64,000 bases of DNA from positions 186,001 through 250,000 of the forward strand of contig NZ_CP011393.1 in the NCBI RefSeq assembly GCF_001644665.1, read 5' to 3'. Position numbers and translations under genes: made by a program. Origin of the DNA: Fervidobacterium pennivorans (GTDB lineage: Bacteria > Thermotogota > Thermotogae > Thermotogales > Fervidobacteriaceae). Shown here in pieces: positions 38,494 through 47,163 of this stretch. A model generated the notes under the pieces. That model saw only the letters and a list, made by a program, of their open reading frames with translations, was not told where the DNA came from and made no database searches. Positions within the stretch are counted from its first letter, which is position 1. Every line of letters starts with the position of its first letter.

Positions 38494-39015
38494 ATTAAGA
38501 ACGAAAAAGAAAAAATCATTAAAAACGAGGAGATTCCATTCACTGAACTGCGTGTAGTTGATGAGGAAGGAAAAGTCGTTGGTATCATGTCGAAAAGCGC
38601 AGCTATTGACCTTGCAAGGTCAAGGGGACTGGAGTTAATTCTCGTTGCTCCGAATGCACAACCACCAGTTGCGAGGATACTGGACTACGGTAAATACAAA
38701 TACGAACTTGCGAAAAGAGAACAGAAAGCAAAGAAAAACCAGAAGATTATTGAAATCAAGGAAATGAAATTCAGAACCGCTATCAACGAACACGATTACC
38801 AAACCAAGCTCAAACACATTAGAAGGTTCTTGGAAGACGGAAATAAAGTCAAGGTTACTGTAATGTTCCGTGGAAGAGAAATGGCGTTTATGGACAAGGG
38901 TAAGGAGATACTCGATAGGATTGCAAAAGACATTTCCGACATCGGAACAGTCGAAAAGGAAGCGAAGATTGAAGGAAGAGACATGTGGATGATGCTTAAG
39001 CCGAAGAATCTGTAA
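38494..39015 (+). CDS. infC: Translation initiation factor IF-3 (AUU start)
   Basis: IF3 binds the 30S subunit and checks the initiator tRNA and start codon. The conserved N-terminal domain (NEEIPFTELRVVDEEGKVVG) lies upstream of the first ATG (38587), so the gene must start earlier. A TAG at 38479 limits the frame, and no ATG, GTG or TTG lies between. The ATT at 38494 is five bases after GGAGGGGG, giving a 173-residue protein of normal IF3 size; it continues through ARSRGLELILVAP, ARILDYGKYKYE and the C-terminal VTVMFRGREM. Rare AUU starts are known in infC and allow IF3 to repress its own translation. First gene of infC-rpmI-rplT. Confidence 0.93.
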   Translation: MKNEKEKIIKNEEIPFTELRVVDEEGKVVGIMSKSAAIDLARSRGLELILVAPNAQPPVARILDYGKYKYELAKREQKAKKNQKIIEIKEMKFRTAINEHDYQTKLKHIRRFLEDGNKVKVTVMFRGREMAFMDKGKEILDRIAKDISDIGTVEKEAKIEGRDMWMMLKPKNL

Positions 39016-39060
39016 TGGTTCATTATGAATAAAAAATAAATTAAGCAGGAGGGAAAAGCA

Positions 39061-39264
39061 ATGGCCAAGAAAAAGATGAAGGTCAGCAAAACTGCGGCCA
39101 AGAGATTCAAGGTCACAAAGAATGGAAAAATTATGCGCAGGCATGCCAACGCATGGCACAAAACTGGAAAGAAGAGAAGATCAACATTACGCGCCCTTAG
39201 ACTCGAAGACGTTGTTTCTCAAGCTGATAAGCCAAGAATCCTCAGACTTCTTGGGAAAAAGTAA
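39061..39264 (+). CDS. rpmI: Ribosomal protein L35
   Basis: Large-subunit protein bL35, 67 residues, full length. MAKKKMKVSKTAAKRFKVT and RRHANAWHKTGKKRR are the family hallmarks, and the protein is highly basic. GGAGGG precedes the ATG. It lies 45 bp after infC and 34 bp before rplT in the standard order. Confidence 0.97.
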   Translation: MAKKKMKVSKTAAKRFKVTKNGKIMRRHANAWHKTGKKRRSTLRALRLEDVVSQADKPRILRLLGKK

Positions 39265-39298
39265 AATGATAAATTAAACCGAACAAGGAGGAATAGAT

Positions 39299-39655
39299 AT
39301 GCGCGTCAAAAATGCTGTAAATGCAAAGAAGAAAAAGAAAAAATTTTTGAAGTTTGTTAAAGGTTTCAGGGGTGCGCTCAGCAGAAGATATACGCTTGCT
39401 AAACAATCTTACTACAGAGCACTTAAGTTTGCATTTGACGGAAGAAAGAACAAGAAAGGAAACTTCAGAAAGCTCTGGATTACAAGAATAAACATCGCTG
39501 CGAGAAACGAAGGATTGAAATATAACGAATTGATACATGGACTCAAACTCGCAAACGTGGCAATCAACAGAAAGATGCTTGCAGAACTTGCAGTCAACGA
39601 TCCAGAAAGCTTCAGGGAATATGTAAAGATTGCAAAGACAGCTCTTGGAAAATAA
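39299..39655 (+). CDS. rplT: Ribosomal protein L20
   Basis: Large-subunit assembly protein bL20, 118 residues. The basic N-terminal extension (VKNAVNAKKKKKKFLKFVKG) is followed by the globular part with LWITRINIAARNEGLKYNE. GGAGG is well placed before the ATG. L20 represses its own operon in other bacteria by binding the leader, which fits the structured leader upstream of infC. A terminator follows directly. Confidence 0.97.
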   Translation: MRVKNAVNAKKKKKKFLKFVKGFRGALSRRYTLAKQSYYRALKFAFDGRKNKKGNFRKLWITRINIAARNEGLKYNELIHGLKLANVAINRKMLAELAVNDPESFREYVKIAKTALGK

Positions 39656-39671
39656 TTGATAGTGATTCTCA

Positions 39672-39703
39672 AAATCAAGGGGCGCAAAGCCCCTTGATTT
39701 TTT
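39672..39703 (+). terminator. infC-rpmI-rplT terminator
   Basis: AAATCAAGGGGC (39672-39683) pairs with GCCCCTTGATTT (39689-39700), then T residues. Confidence 0.92.
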
Positions 39704-39745
39704 GTAACAGTAAACGCCCTAGCTCTTAGGAAAGGAGTGACTTTT

Positions 39746-40687
39746 GTGAACGATATCAATGCAGACAAAGCTATTAGAAAAGTTGCACTAATCGCGGTTT
39801 TAACAAATGTGCTACTGGCTGTGTTAAAAGTCACCGTTGGGCTTCTCTTTAAAAGTATGGCAGTCTTAGCGGATGGTATAGACACTTCAACGGATATTTT
39901 AACATCTTCAACTATGCTAATCGCAACGTTAATCTCCAGAAGGCCTCCGGATAAGGAACACCCGTATGGTCATCACAAGGCAGAAAATATAGGTGCAAAG
40001 ATAATATCTTTCGTCATTTTTTACGCAGGCGTGAGTTTGCTTGTTGAGAGTGCAAAGAGGTTGATAACCGGACAATATGAAATTCTTGTTAGCTTTTGGC
40101 CATTGTTTGCAGCGATACTTTCCGTTAGCGGAAAGACATTCCTGTTCGTAATTGAATACACCACTGGGAATAAGTACAAAAGTAATTCAATGGTTGCGGA
40201 AGCCAAGAACATGAAGAACGATATTATGATGTCAAGTTTGGTCTTTGTTGGAGTTGTACTTAACAAAATAGGCTTAGCTTGGATGGACCCTTTGGTAGGA
40301 ATTGTTATGTCTGGTATAATAATAAAGGTGGCGTGGGAAGTTTTTGAAGAGAACACACATGACTTAATGGACGGTCTAAAGGATGAAGAGATGTGGATAT
40401 ACGAAAAGGTTTTCGAAGCTTGCCAAAAGTGTGGAGCTTTGAATCCCCATAAAGTGCGTGTAAGAAAAGTTGGTGGAAAGTTCGATATAGATATGGATAT
40501 TGAAGTTAATGGTGAGATGAACGTCAGGGATGCACATGAAATCACGAAATGCATTAAAAAGCACCTCTTTGAAACAAAGGAAATTTACGATGTGGTTATC
40601 CATGTTGAGCCGGAGGCAAACGATGAACACGAACCCTTTGGACTTACGAAAGAAACTTTTAAAAAAGACGAGAAAGAGAAAAACTAA
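39746..40687 (+). CDS. Cation diffusion facilitator transporter
   Basis: CDF-family metal/proton antiporter, 313 residues. The first metal-site helix motif AVLADGIDTSTDI (a D...D variant of HxxxD), the HPYGHHKAENIG loop and the second-site region AEAKNMKNDIMMS are present, followed by a cytoplasmic ferredoxin-like domain (VRVRKVGGKFDIDMDIEV). The usual second-site HxxxD reads AKNMKND here, so the metal preference may differ from zinc. The GTG at 39746 is eight bases after AAGGAG; a GTG at 39737 is too close. Its tail overlaps the next gene by 65 bp. Confidence 0.88.
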   Translation: MNDINADKAIRKVALIAVLTNVLLAVLKVTVGLLFKSMAVLADGIDTSTDILTSSTMLIATLISRRPPDKEHPYGHHKAENIGAKIISFVIFYAGVSLLVESAKRLITGQYEILVSFWPLFAAILSVSGKTFLFVIEYTTGNKYKSNSMVAEAKNMKNDIMMSSLVFVGVVLNKIGLAWMDPLVGIVMSGIIIKVAWEVFEENTHDLMDGLKDEEMWIYEKVFEACQKCGALNPHKVRVRKVGGKFDIDMDIEVNGEMNVRDAHEITKCIKKHLFETKEIYDVVIHVEPEANDEHEPFGLTKETFKKDEKEKN

Positions 40688-41720
40688 CCAGAAACTAGCC
40701 CTAACAAATTTCTGCAAGCTCTTTATATCCACCACGCTCATAGCACTCACACTTGTATTCTTAACAATTATCTTTCAGCCTGAAACGGCTTTTGGGCTTA
40801 CTCTTGATGAAATATTGGAAAAATCAAAAACCGACCCAGATTTTGCCTGGGATATGTATCTTTCTTTCATTTCGCAATTAAGCCCCAACGTATCAACCGT
40901 TGAAAGTAAAAAAATAGAGCAAGTCGGAAGAATTATAAACGCTAAAAGGAAACTAAAAGAGCTCGACTTTGCAATTAAAGAAGATATTGAGGGGCTTATA
41001 AGATTTCTGAAGACAAACTCAATAGACTCAACTCTGAAGTACCTTATTCTTGAAATTTTCGGAGAAGAAAACCTTGAGGAATACTTAAATAATAATCTTT
41101 CCCACAACCTTGACGTTTTATTACTAACAAACATTCTTACCGTCGATGTAAAAGACTATGCTGAAAGTGTTCTCGATGTAATAACACGGGACGATAAGGC
41201 AAAGAAACAATTTTTAGACATTGTTCTGAAACGTCTGGACAAAAAGGATGTATTCATTAATTCCATATTCGAATACATGTACCAACGCTACTCAAACACT
41301 GATAAGGAAATAAGAAGTCGTATTTTAGAACTATACAAGGACTTTAAAGCCTCCGGATACACAGATACACGGTTTGAAAGCATGCTAAACAAAACAAACA
41401 AAACTTGGTACAAATTCTGGCACTGGTTTTTGGAATTTTCCTCTCGCCTTTCTCAATTTGCTGATAATTTTGTCTTTGTAATCTTTGGTCTCGTCGTGGT
41501 GAGTATATTAGTTCTTTTTTCACTAAAATTCGTGAGATACAAAATCTTCTATATCTTAGGTTTTAAAAAGCTGGCTGCTCTAACATACAGAAAGATTGTC
41601 GACGAAGACCCATTAAACGAAGATAAAAGGCTAACCCTTGCCCAACTTTACGAAGAAGCTGGGATGTTCGAAGAAGCGATGAATGAATACAACTTTTTGA
41701 AAAGGATAAAGCTCGAATAA
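40623..41720 (+). CDS. Membrane protein with C-terminal TPR-like segment
   Basis: A 365-residue protein I cannot assign to a family. A basic N-terminus (LRKKLLKKTRKRKTNQK) is followed by a membrane segment or signal (LFISTTLIALTLVFLTIIF), a long helical extracytoplasmic part to about 290, a second membrane helix (FVFVIFGLVVVSILVLFSL), and a cytoplasmic end with one TPR-like hairpin (LAQLYEEAGMFEEAMNEYNFL). The ATG at 40623 is six bases after GGAGG, inside the transporter gene; the earlier ATG at 40530 has no ribosome site. It may be a scaffold protein, judged from the architecture only. Confidence 0.7.
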   Translation: MNTNPLDLRKKLLKKTRKRKTNQKLALTNFCKLFISTTLIALTLVFLTIIFQPETAFGLTLDEILEKSKTDPDFAWDMYLSFISQLSPNVSTVESKKIEQVGRIINAKRKLKELDFAIKEDIEGLIRFLKTNSIDSTLKYLILEIFGEENLEEYLNNNLSHNLDVLLLTNILTVDVKDYAESVLDVITRDDKAKKQFLDIVLKRLDKKDVFINSIFEYMYQRYSNTDKEIRSRILELYKDFKASGYTDTRFESMLNKTNKTWYKFWHWFLEFSSRLSQFADNFVFVIFGLVVVSILVLFSLKFVRYKIFYILGFKKLAALTYRKIVDEDPLNEDKRLTLAQLYEEAGMFEEAMNEYNFLKRIKLE

Positions 41721-41818
41721 GTTGGACAATATCTCTTTGTTATTATTCAGTGGTATAATTTTTGTGAGTTTTTATCTATTTATCTATAAAAGCCTTTAAA
41801 GCTGTTGAAAGGGGCGAA

Positions 41819-42985
41819 ATGAATATGTCAAATAAGGAGCATGAGAAGCGCTTTATTCCGCTTTCAAAACCGCAAATAGCTCAAGAAGATATTGAGACTG
41901 TAACAAAAGTTCTAAAATCCGGAAGGCTTAGTATAGGTCCTTACACTGAATTGTTTGAAAAAGCTATAGCAGAGTATGTTGGAGTAAAATACGCGGCTGC
42001 TGTTTCTAGTGGAACAAGCGCACTCCATCTTATTCTAAAGGCTCTGAACTTTGGCAAAGGGGACCTCCTCATAGTTCCATCCTTCACGTTTGTTGCTTCT
42101 GCAAATGTTGCGTTATATGAAAACGGGAGTGTCACATTTGTTGATATTGACCCAATTACAATGAACATGGACATTGAACACTTTAAGACGATAGTTGAAG
42201 AAAATTTCAGCAAATTCCGCAGAATATTCCTGATGGCTGTAGATATATTCGGTCATCCCTTAGATTGGGACAAAGTAAATATATTCGCGGAAAAATACGA
42301 TGTTACGGTTGTCGAAGATTCATGCGAAGCGCTTGGCAGTGAGTATAAAGGAAAGAAAGTGGGAACTTTTGGCGTAGCGGGAGCGTTTGCGTTCTATCCG
42401 AACAAACAGATAACAACTGGTGAGGGTGGAGTTGTTGTTACAAACAGTGAAAAGATATACAAACTATCGGTTTCATTGAGAAACCAAGGGCGTGGAGAAG
42501 GTCAAGGCTGGCTCTCTCACAATTACGTTGGTTACAACTACAGAATAGATGAGATGTCAGCTGCACTTGGTTGGTCACAAATGCAGAGGTTAGATGAGAT
42601 TATAGAAAAACGTGCAAAGGTAGCTGAGAGATATAAAGCTCTCTTAAAAGATTTACCCTTAGAGGTTCCTGTCGTTATGGATTATGTCACCAAAATGTCG
42701 TGGTTCGTATACGTTGTCAGACTACCACAAGGAACACCAAGTGCAGTTAGAGATAAGATCATTCAAAAGCTTGAGAACGAAGGTGTCCAATGTAGAAACT
42801 ATTTCTCACCTGTGCACTTGCAAAAACCTTACAGAGAACTCGGTTGGAAAGAAGGAATGTTACCTGTCACAGAAGACATCTCCCAAAGAACAATAGCTAT
42901 CCCGTTCTACACGGATATGGAGCAAGAAGACCAAGAATATGTAGCACAGAAACTACGCATAGTATTAGAAACGTTTCTAAAGTAA
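41819..42985 (+). CDS. DegT/DnrJ/EryC1/StrS-family sugar aminotransferase
   Basis: PLP enzyme of 388 residues that aminates keto-sugar nucleotides, typically for surface glycans. FIPLSKPQIAQEDIETV opens the protein. SSGTSALHL binds the cofactor phosphate, VEDSCEALGSEYKGKKVG carries the pyridine-binding Asp, and FAFYPNKQITTGEGG holds the PLP lysine. NYRIDEMSAALG is the family's substrate loop. The sugar is unknown. AAAGGGG lies four bases before the first ATG. It starts the plus-strand run that includes lnt and dnaB. Confidence 0.92.
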   Translation: MNMSNKEHEKRFIPLSKPQIAQEDIETVTKVLKSGRLSIGPYTELFEKAIAEYVGVKYAAAVSSGTSALHLILKALNFGKGDLLIVPSFTFVASANVALYENGSVTFVDIDPITMNMDIEHFKTIVEENFSKFRRIFLMAVDIFGHPLDWDKVNIFAEKYDVTVVEDSCEALGSEYKGKKVGTFGVAGAFAFYPNKQITTGEGGVVVTNSEKIYKLSVSLRNQGRGEGQGWLSHNYVGYNYRIDEMSAALGWSQMQRLDEIIEKRAKVAERYKALLKDLPLEVPVVMDYVTKMSWFVYVVRLPQGTPSAVRDKIIQKLENEGVQCRNYFSPVHLQKPYRELGWKEGMLPVTEDISQRTIAIPFYTDMEQEDQEYVAQKLRIVLETFLK

Positions 42986-43013
42986 AAATACGCATGTAGG
43001 GGGAAGGGGCTTC

Positions 43014-44489
43014 ATGGTTCAAACAGTTCTGAACATAGTAATGTCTTCTCTTCTTACAACGTTATCAATGCCAGGTTATCTCTTTGGAGGGATAGTGTTT
43101 TTCTCTCTTATTCCTCTATTCTTCGCTTTAGAAAAGAAAGGACCAATCCTTTCAGCGATAGTGGCTTTTCTATATTTTTTCACTTTCTCTTTTGTGAATT
43201 TTCACTATTTAATAAACACTCTAACAACTGGTCTACCTGAATTGTTCGGGCGTTTCAACGCCACGGCGGGTTTTTTGGTTTTCATCCTTTTTTGTATTCT
43301 TGAAGCTTTACCATTTTTGCTTTTTGGATTTCTCTACGGACTTTGGACTGAGAAGGTCAGATTCCGCGTTTTAGAACCTATTTTTGTCGCTTCTCTCTAC
43401 GTTATCTCTGATTACTTGAGAGGTATAGGAGAGTTAGGTTTCACAGGTGGGCGATTAAGTGATGCTCTTTACAATTTCAAAGGTTTGCTTCAGTTACTCC
43501 CATTCACAGGAACCCTTGGACTCGTTTTTCTCATAGTGATAGTCAATTATGAAGGTTACAAACTCTTACGTGCGAATAAGAACAACTACGTTTTCTTTTT
43601 AGCACTGATTGCTCTGGTTCTCTTTGTAAACGGCACAATAGAATCTTTCATACCAAAGACTGTTGGGGTCAAACCTATTATCTTAGCCCAGACAAACATG
43701 CCACAGAAAGTGAAATACTCATACGACTCAAACACTATCGCCGATTACCTTATAAAGAATTTTTCAAACTCCCCAGATTTGTTGACGATATTCCCTGAGG
43801 GGGTCTTCCCGGGAACAGACATAAGAAACTCAGATATTGAGAAAAGGCTACTCGAATCATTTAAAAACCGAACACTTGTAATCGGTTTTCCCACATTAGT
43901 AGGCAACGACGCATTCAACAGTGCAGTAATTTATTCTGATGGGGCATTTTTTGATAAATACGATAAAGTTCAACTTTTCCCATTTGTAGAAAACCTTCCT
44001 TACAAAGAAATATTTGGGCGTCTTTCTTTTCTAAGGGGCATGTATTACTTCAGTCCTGGTGAGTTGAAAGTTTTTGATATAAAAGGATATGGGAAAGTAG
44101 GATTCCAAATTTGCTTTGAATCGTTCTTCCCATACATATCAAGAAGACTTTCAAAAGATGCTGGTTTCTTGGTAGTAATAACAAATGACGGATGGTATAA
44201 TTCAAAAATTCCATTAATCCAACACTTTACCCAAGCAATTTTTAGGGCTGTAGAAACGCACAGAACAGTTGTTCAAGTTTCGAACACAGGAATCAGTGGA
44301 GTTGTAGACGAGTATGGTAACTTCTTTGCTTTGCCTGAAAACCAAACAACTTGGAGCATTTTTTACGTCAAATCCAACAATGATGTAACATTTTATGCTA
44401 AATACGGCGATTACATGGTTATCATATCACTTATTTTGACTATAATTGTAGGACTTACTGCCAAAAAAAGAAGAACGATTTTTGATTAA
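43014..44489 (+). CDS. lnt: Apolipoprotein N-acyltransferase
   Basis: Adds the third acyl chain to the N-terminal cysteine of lipoproteins. The 491-residue product has six to eight N-terminal membrane helices, then a nitrilase-like domain with the catalytic triad: IFPEGVFPG (Glu), KYDKVQLFPF (Lys) and GFQICFESFFP (Cys). NDGWYN and HFTQAIFRAVETHRTVVQ are typical Lnt loops. A final membrane helix ends the protein. Its presence implies triacylated lipoproteins, in keeping with the diderm-like envelope and the lipoprotein gene at 24574. A strong GGGGGAAGGGG site precedes the ATG. Confidence 0.94.
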   Translation: MVQTVLNIVMSSLLTTLSMPGYLFGGIVFFSLIPLFFALEKKGPILSAIVAFLYFFTFSFVNFHYLINTLTTGLPELFGRFNATAGFLVFILFCILEALPFLLFGFLYGLWTEKVRFRVLEPIFVASLYVISDYLRGIGELGFTGGRLSDALYNFKGLLQLLPFTGTLGLVFLIVIVNYEGYKLLRANKNNYVFFLALIALVLFVNGTIESFIPKTVGVKPIILAQTNMPQKVKYSYDSNTIADYLIKNFSNSPDLLTIFPEGVFPGTDIRNSDIEKRLLESFKNRTLVIGFPTLVGNDAFNSAVIYSDGAFFDKYDKVQLFPFVENLPYKEIFGRLSFLRGMYYFSPGELKVFDIKGYGKVGFQICFESFFPYISRRLSKDAGFLVVITNDGWYNSKIPLIQHFTQAIFRAVETHRTVVQVSNTGISGVVDEYGNFFALPENQTTWSIFYVKSNNDVTFYAKYGDYMVIISLILTIIVGLTAKKRRTIFD

Positions 44490-44540
44490 CCAATGGATAT
44501 TTCTTTCATGTTTTTTTGACTATACAGGGAGGATGGAATT

Positions 44541-45887
44541 GTGAAGAATGTGCCTGCTAGCATTGAGGCTGAACAAGCGTTGATAGGGAGTATATTAATT
44601 GAGCCAGAAAAGGTTGATAACATAGTTTCTATAGTCAGCTCTTCTGATTTTTATGACCCAAAGCATCGTCATATATTTGCTGCAATAGAACAACTGCACG
44701 ACGAAGGTCTACCTATCGACATTATCTCTGTGTGTGATAGACTAAAAGTGATGGGAGTTCTTGATAAGATAGGTGGAGAGCTATACGTTGCGCAACTTGC
44801 AGATAACGTTCCAACTTCAGCACATGCGGAAATGTACGCCCATATAGTGCGAGACAAAGCGATACTGAGAGAATTAATCGCTGCAGGTAGCCTTATAGTT
44901 GAAAAAGCCTACGACGAAGCACTAAATGTCGATGAAGTACTCGACGAAGCGGAACGATTGGTCTTTAGAATTGCAGAGTCACGTGCAACAAAAACATACG
45001 TAGATATACGAAGCGCCTTGACCGAGGTTTTTGAACACCTTGAAGAATTAAGGTCAAAGCATTTAAAAGGGCTTACGGGTTTAGTGACAGGTATCCCGAC
45101 CGGGTTCAAAAAACTCGATGAAATGACTTCCGGATTCCACAAGTCCGATTTAATAATCATAGCGGCACGTCCCAGTGTGGGTAAAACAGCTTTCGCACTG
45201 AACTTAGCGAAGAACATGGCAACTGTTGGGGAAGCCTCTGTAGGAATTTTCAGCTTGGAGATGAGTAAAGAGCAACTCATTCAAAGACTTTTGTGTATGG
45301 AATCTCTTGTAGACCTTCAAAAAGTTAGAAGAGGTTGGTTGAGCGATGAAGAATGGAAACGACTAGTCCAGGGTGCGTCAAGATTGATGAAGGCGAATAT
45401 AATAATAGATGATGAGTCCAACCTTGAACCACGTGTTTTGAGAGCAAAGGCGAGAAGGATGAAAAAAGAATACAACATAGATGCTATATTCATAGATTAT
45501 TTACAGCTTATGGACTTGGGTGACGGCAGGAGAGACAGTCGTCAGCAGGAAATCTCTGAAATCTCCCGTTCACTGAAGTTACTGGCAAGAGAACTTGATG
45601 TTTCAATCATTGCACTGTCACAGCTGTCAAGAGCGGTCGAACAAAGGGAAGATAAACGTCCACGTCTTAGCGACCTCAGAGAATCAGGTGCTATCGAACA
45701 AGACGCAGATGTTGTAATATTCCTTTACAGAGAGGAATACTATAAAAAACAACACGTCGACTTACCACACGAAACAGAGATAATTATTGGTAAGCAAAGA
45801 AACGGCCCCATCGGAACAATCACGTTGATGTTCAATCCATCGTTCACAAACTTCTTTGAACCTGATGTGTTCCATTCGGAAGTTTAA
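44541..45887 (+). CDS. dnaB: Replicative DNA helicase DnaB
   Basis: Hexameric helicase that unwinds DNA at the replication fork. The 448-residue product has the N-terminal primase-interacting domain (VPASIEAEQALIGSIL) and the RecA-like domain: ARPSVGKTAFAL (Walker A), SLEMSKEQL, IFIDYLQLM (Walker B), LSQLSRAVEQR and LRESGAIEQDAD. No intein is present. The start is a GTG eight bases after GGAGG. It lies 51 bp after lnt and upstream of coaD. Confidence 0.97.
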   Translation: MKNVPASIEAEQALIGSILIEPEKVDNIVSIVSSSDFYDPKHRHIFAAIEQLHDEGLPIDIISVCDRLKVMGVLDKIGGELYVAQLADNVPTSAHAEMYAHIVRDKAILRELIAAGSLIVEKAYDEALNVDEVLDEAERLVFRIAESRATKTYVDIRSALTEVFEHLEELRSKHLKGLTGLVTGIPTGFKKLDEMTSGFHKSDLIIIAARPSVGKTAFALNLAKNMATVGEASVGIFSLEMSKEQLIQRLLCMESLVDLQKVRRGWLSDEEWKRLVQGASRLMKANIIIDDESNLEPRVLRAKARRMKKEYNIDAIFIDYLQLMDLGDGRRDSRQQEISEISRSLKLLARELDVSIIALSQLSRAVEQREDKRPRLSDLRESGAIEQDADVVIFLYREEYYKKQHVDLPHETEIIIGKQRNGPIGTITLMFNPSFTNFFEPDVFHSEV

Positions 45888-45930
45888 AATAACCTAATAA
45901 ACAACACTGACTTAAAAGGAGCGAAAGAAT

Positions 45931-46416
45931 ATGGTTAGAGCCATCTACCCAGGTTCCTTTGACCCAATAACGTATGGTCATATAGACATTGCGAAAAGAG
46001 CTGCCGAACTATTCGATGAGCTTTACGTGGTGGTTATGGAAAACAAGAGAAAGAACTATACGTTCACGATAGAAGAACGTGTAGAAATGGTGAAAGAGTG
46101 TCTTAAAGACCTACCTAATGTACGTGTCGATACATTTTCAGGACTCTTGGTTGAATATACAACAAAAAACAACATAAATGTGGTCATCAGAGGTTTAAGA
46201 GCAGTCACAGATTTCGAATACGAACTCCAGATGGCACTTGCCAACAAAGAGATATGTAACGGTGTTGAGACCGTATTTCTTATGACTGATAAGAATTACT
46301 CATTTCTCTCTTCAAGCCTTGTAAAAGAAGTTGCATCGTTTGGTGGACAAGTTTCCCAATGGGTGCCGGAGTTTGTAGAGAGAAAATTGCGAGAAAAGTT
46401 TAAGAACTTAAGATGA
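45931..46416 (+). CDS. coaD: Phosphopantetheine adenylyltransferase
   Basis: Penultimate enzyme of coenzyme A synthesis: 4'-phosphopantetheine plus ATP gives dephospho-CoA. It has 161 residues, the normal length. [19 protein letters not shown] contains the nucleotide-binding GHxxI motif, and [14 protein letters not shown] and the ISSSLVKE-like [13 protein letters not shown] are conserved. A ribosome site (AAAAGGAG) precedes the ATG. The next gene begins nine bases after its stop. Confidence 0.97.
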   Translation: MVRAIYPGSFDPITYGHIDIAKRAAELFDELYVVVMENKRKNYTFTIEERVEMVKECLKDLPNVRVDTFSGLLVEYTTKNNINVVIRGLRAVTDFEYELQMALANKEICNGVETVFLMTDKNYSFLSSSLVKEVASFGGQVSQWVPEFVERKLREKFKNLR

Positions 46417-46425
46417 GGTGAAAAG

Positions 46426-47142
46426 ATGGAAAAAAAGCTTAATGGTCCTAATGAGATGAAAGAAATTATAGTAAAAGCCGAAAATCTTTCCAAAATATAC
46501 GGTTCTGGTAGTTCAAAAGTCGTTGCACTCGATTCGGTGAACCTAGAGATATACAAAGGGGAAATCGTCGCAATACTTGGTCCTTCTGGCTCTGGAAAGA
46601 CCACTTTACTGAACTTACTGGCAGGTCTTGATGTTCCAACTTCGGGCACGATAGTCATAGATGGACAAGAAATAACGAAAATGTCCGAAGAAGAAAAAGC
46701 GAAATTCAGAGCTAAGAATATGGGGTTCATATTTCAATTTTTCAACCTAATACCTGTTTTAACCGCTGTTGAAAATGTGGAACTCCCACTACTTCTCAAT
46801 AAGGTTCCCGTCGTAGATGCACGGAAAAGAGCTTTGGAGCTTCTCGAACTTATGGGAATCTCTCATAGAAAAGATGCTTATCCTTCACAGTTATCAGGTG
46901 GTGAACAACAGAGAGTTTCCATTGCTCGTGCACTCTCGACAACACCAAAAATCATCTGGGCTGACGAACCAACAGGTGCACTCGATGTGAAAAATGGAGA
47001 GCAAATCAAAAAGCTGATAATCGAGCTTAACAGAGAATTCGGAACAACTTTTGTTATAGTAACGCACGACCAAAGCGTTGCCCAAATCGCAAACAGAATC
47101 ATGAGAATGGAAAGCGGTAGAATAGTTGAAGTTATAGGTTAA
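46426..47142 (+). CDS. LolD/MacB-type ABC transporter ATPase
   Basis: ABC ATPase of 238 residues in the LolD/MacB/FtsE-like group. GPSGSGKTTLLNLLAGLD is Walker A, then the Q-loop FIFQFFNLIPVLTAVENVELP (typical of this group), LSGGEQQRVSIARAL (signature) and IWADEPTGALD (Walker B). The SSKVVALDSVNLEI opening also fits. Partners are MacB-type permeases, but none is adjacent; the gene lies between coaD and holA. The substrate could be lipoproteins or peptides, which is not decidable here. Confidence 0.88.
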   Translation: MEKKLNGPNEMKEIIVKAENLSKIYGSGSSKVVALDSVNLEIYKGEIVAILGPSGSGKTTLLNLLAGLDVPTSGTIVIDGQEITKMSEEEKAKFRAKNMGFIFQFFNLIPVLTAVENVELPLLLNKVPVVDARKRALELLELMGISHRKDAYPSQLSGGEQQRVSIARALSTTPKIIWADEPTGALDVKNGEQIKKLIIELNREFGTTFVIVTHDQSVAQIANRIMRMESGRIVEVIG

Positions 47143-47163
47143 GGAGGAGAAGACCGGTCGAAT

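Noticed and set aside
40530-40622. Earlier start for the protein ending at 41720
   Set aside because: It adds 31 residues read out of frame from the transporter gene with no ribosome site; the ATG at 40623 has GGAGG.
46878-47102. Frames opposite the ABC ATPase and similar antisense frames across 38635-48540
   Set aside because: Shadows of plus-strand genes with clear families; compositions look like reversed coding DNA.
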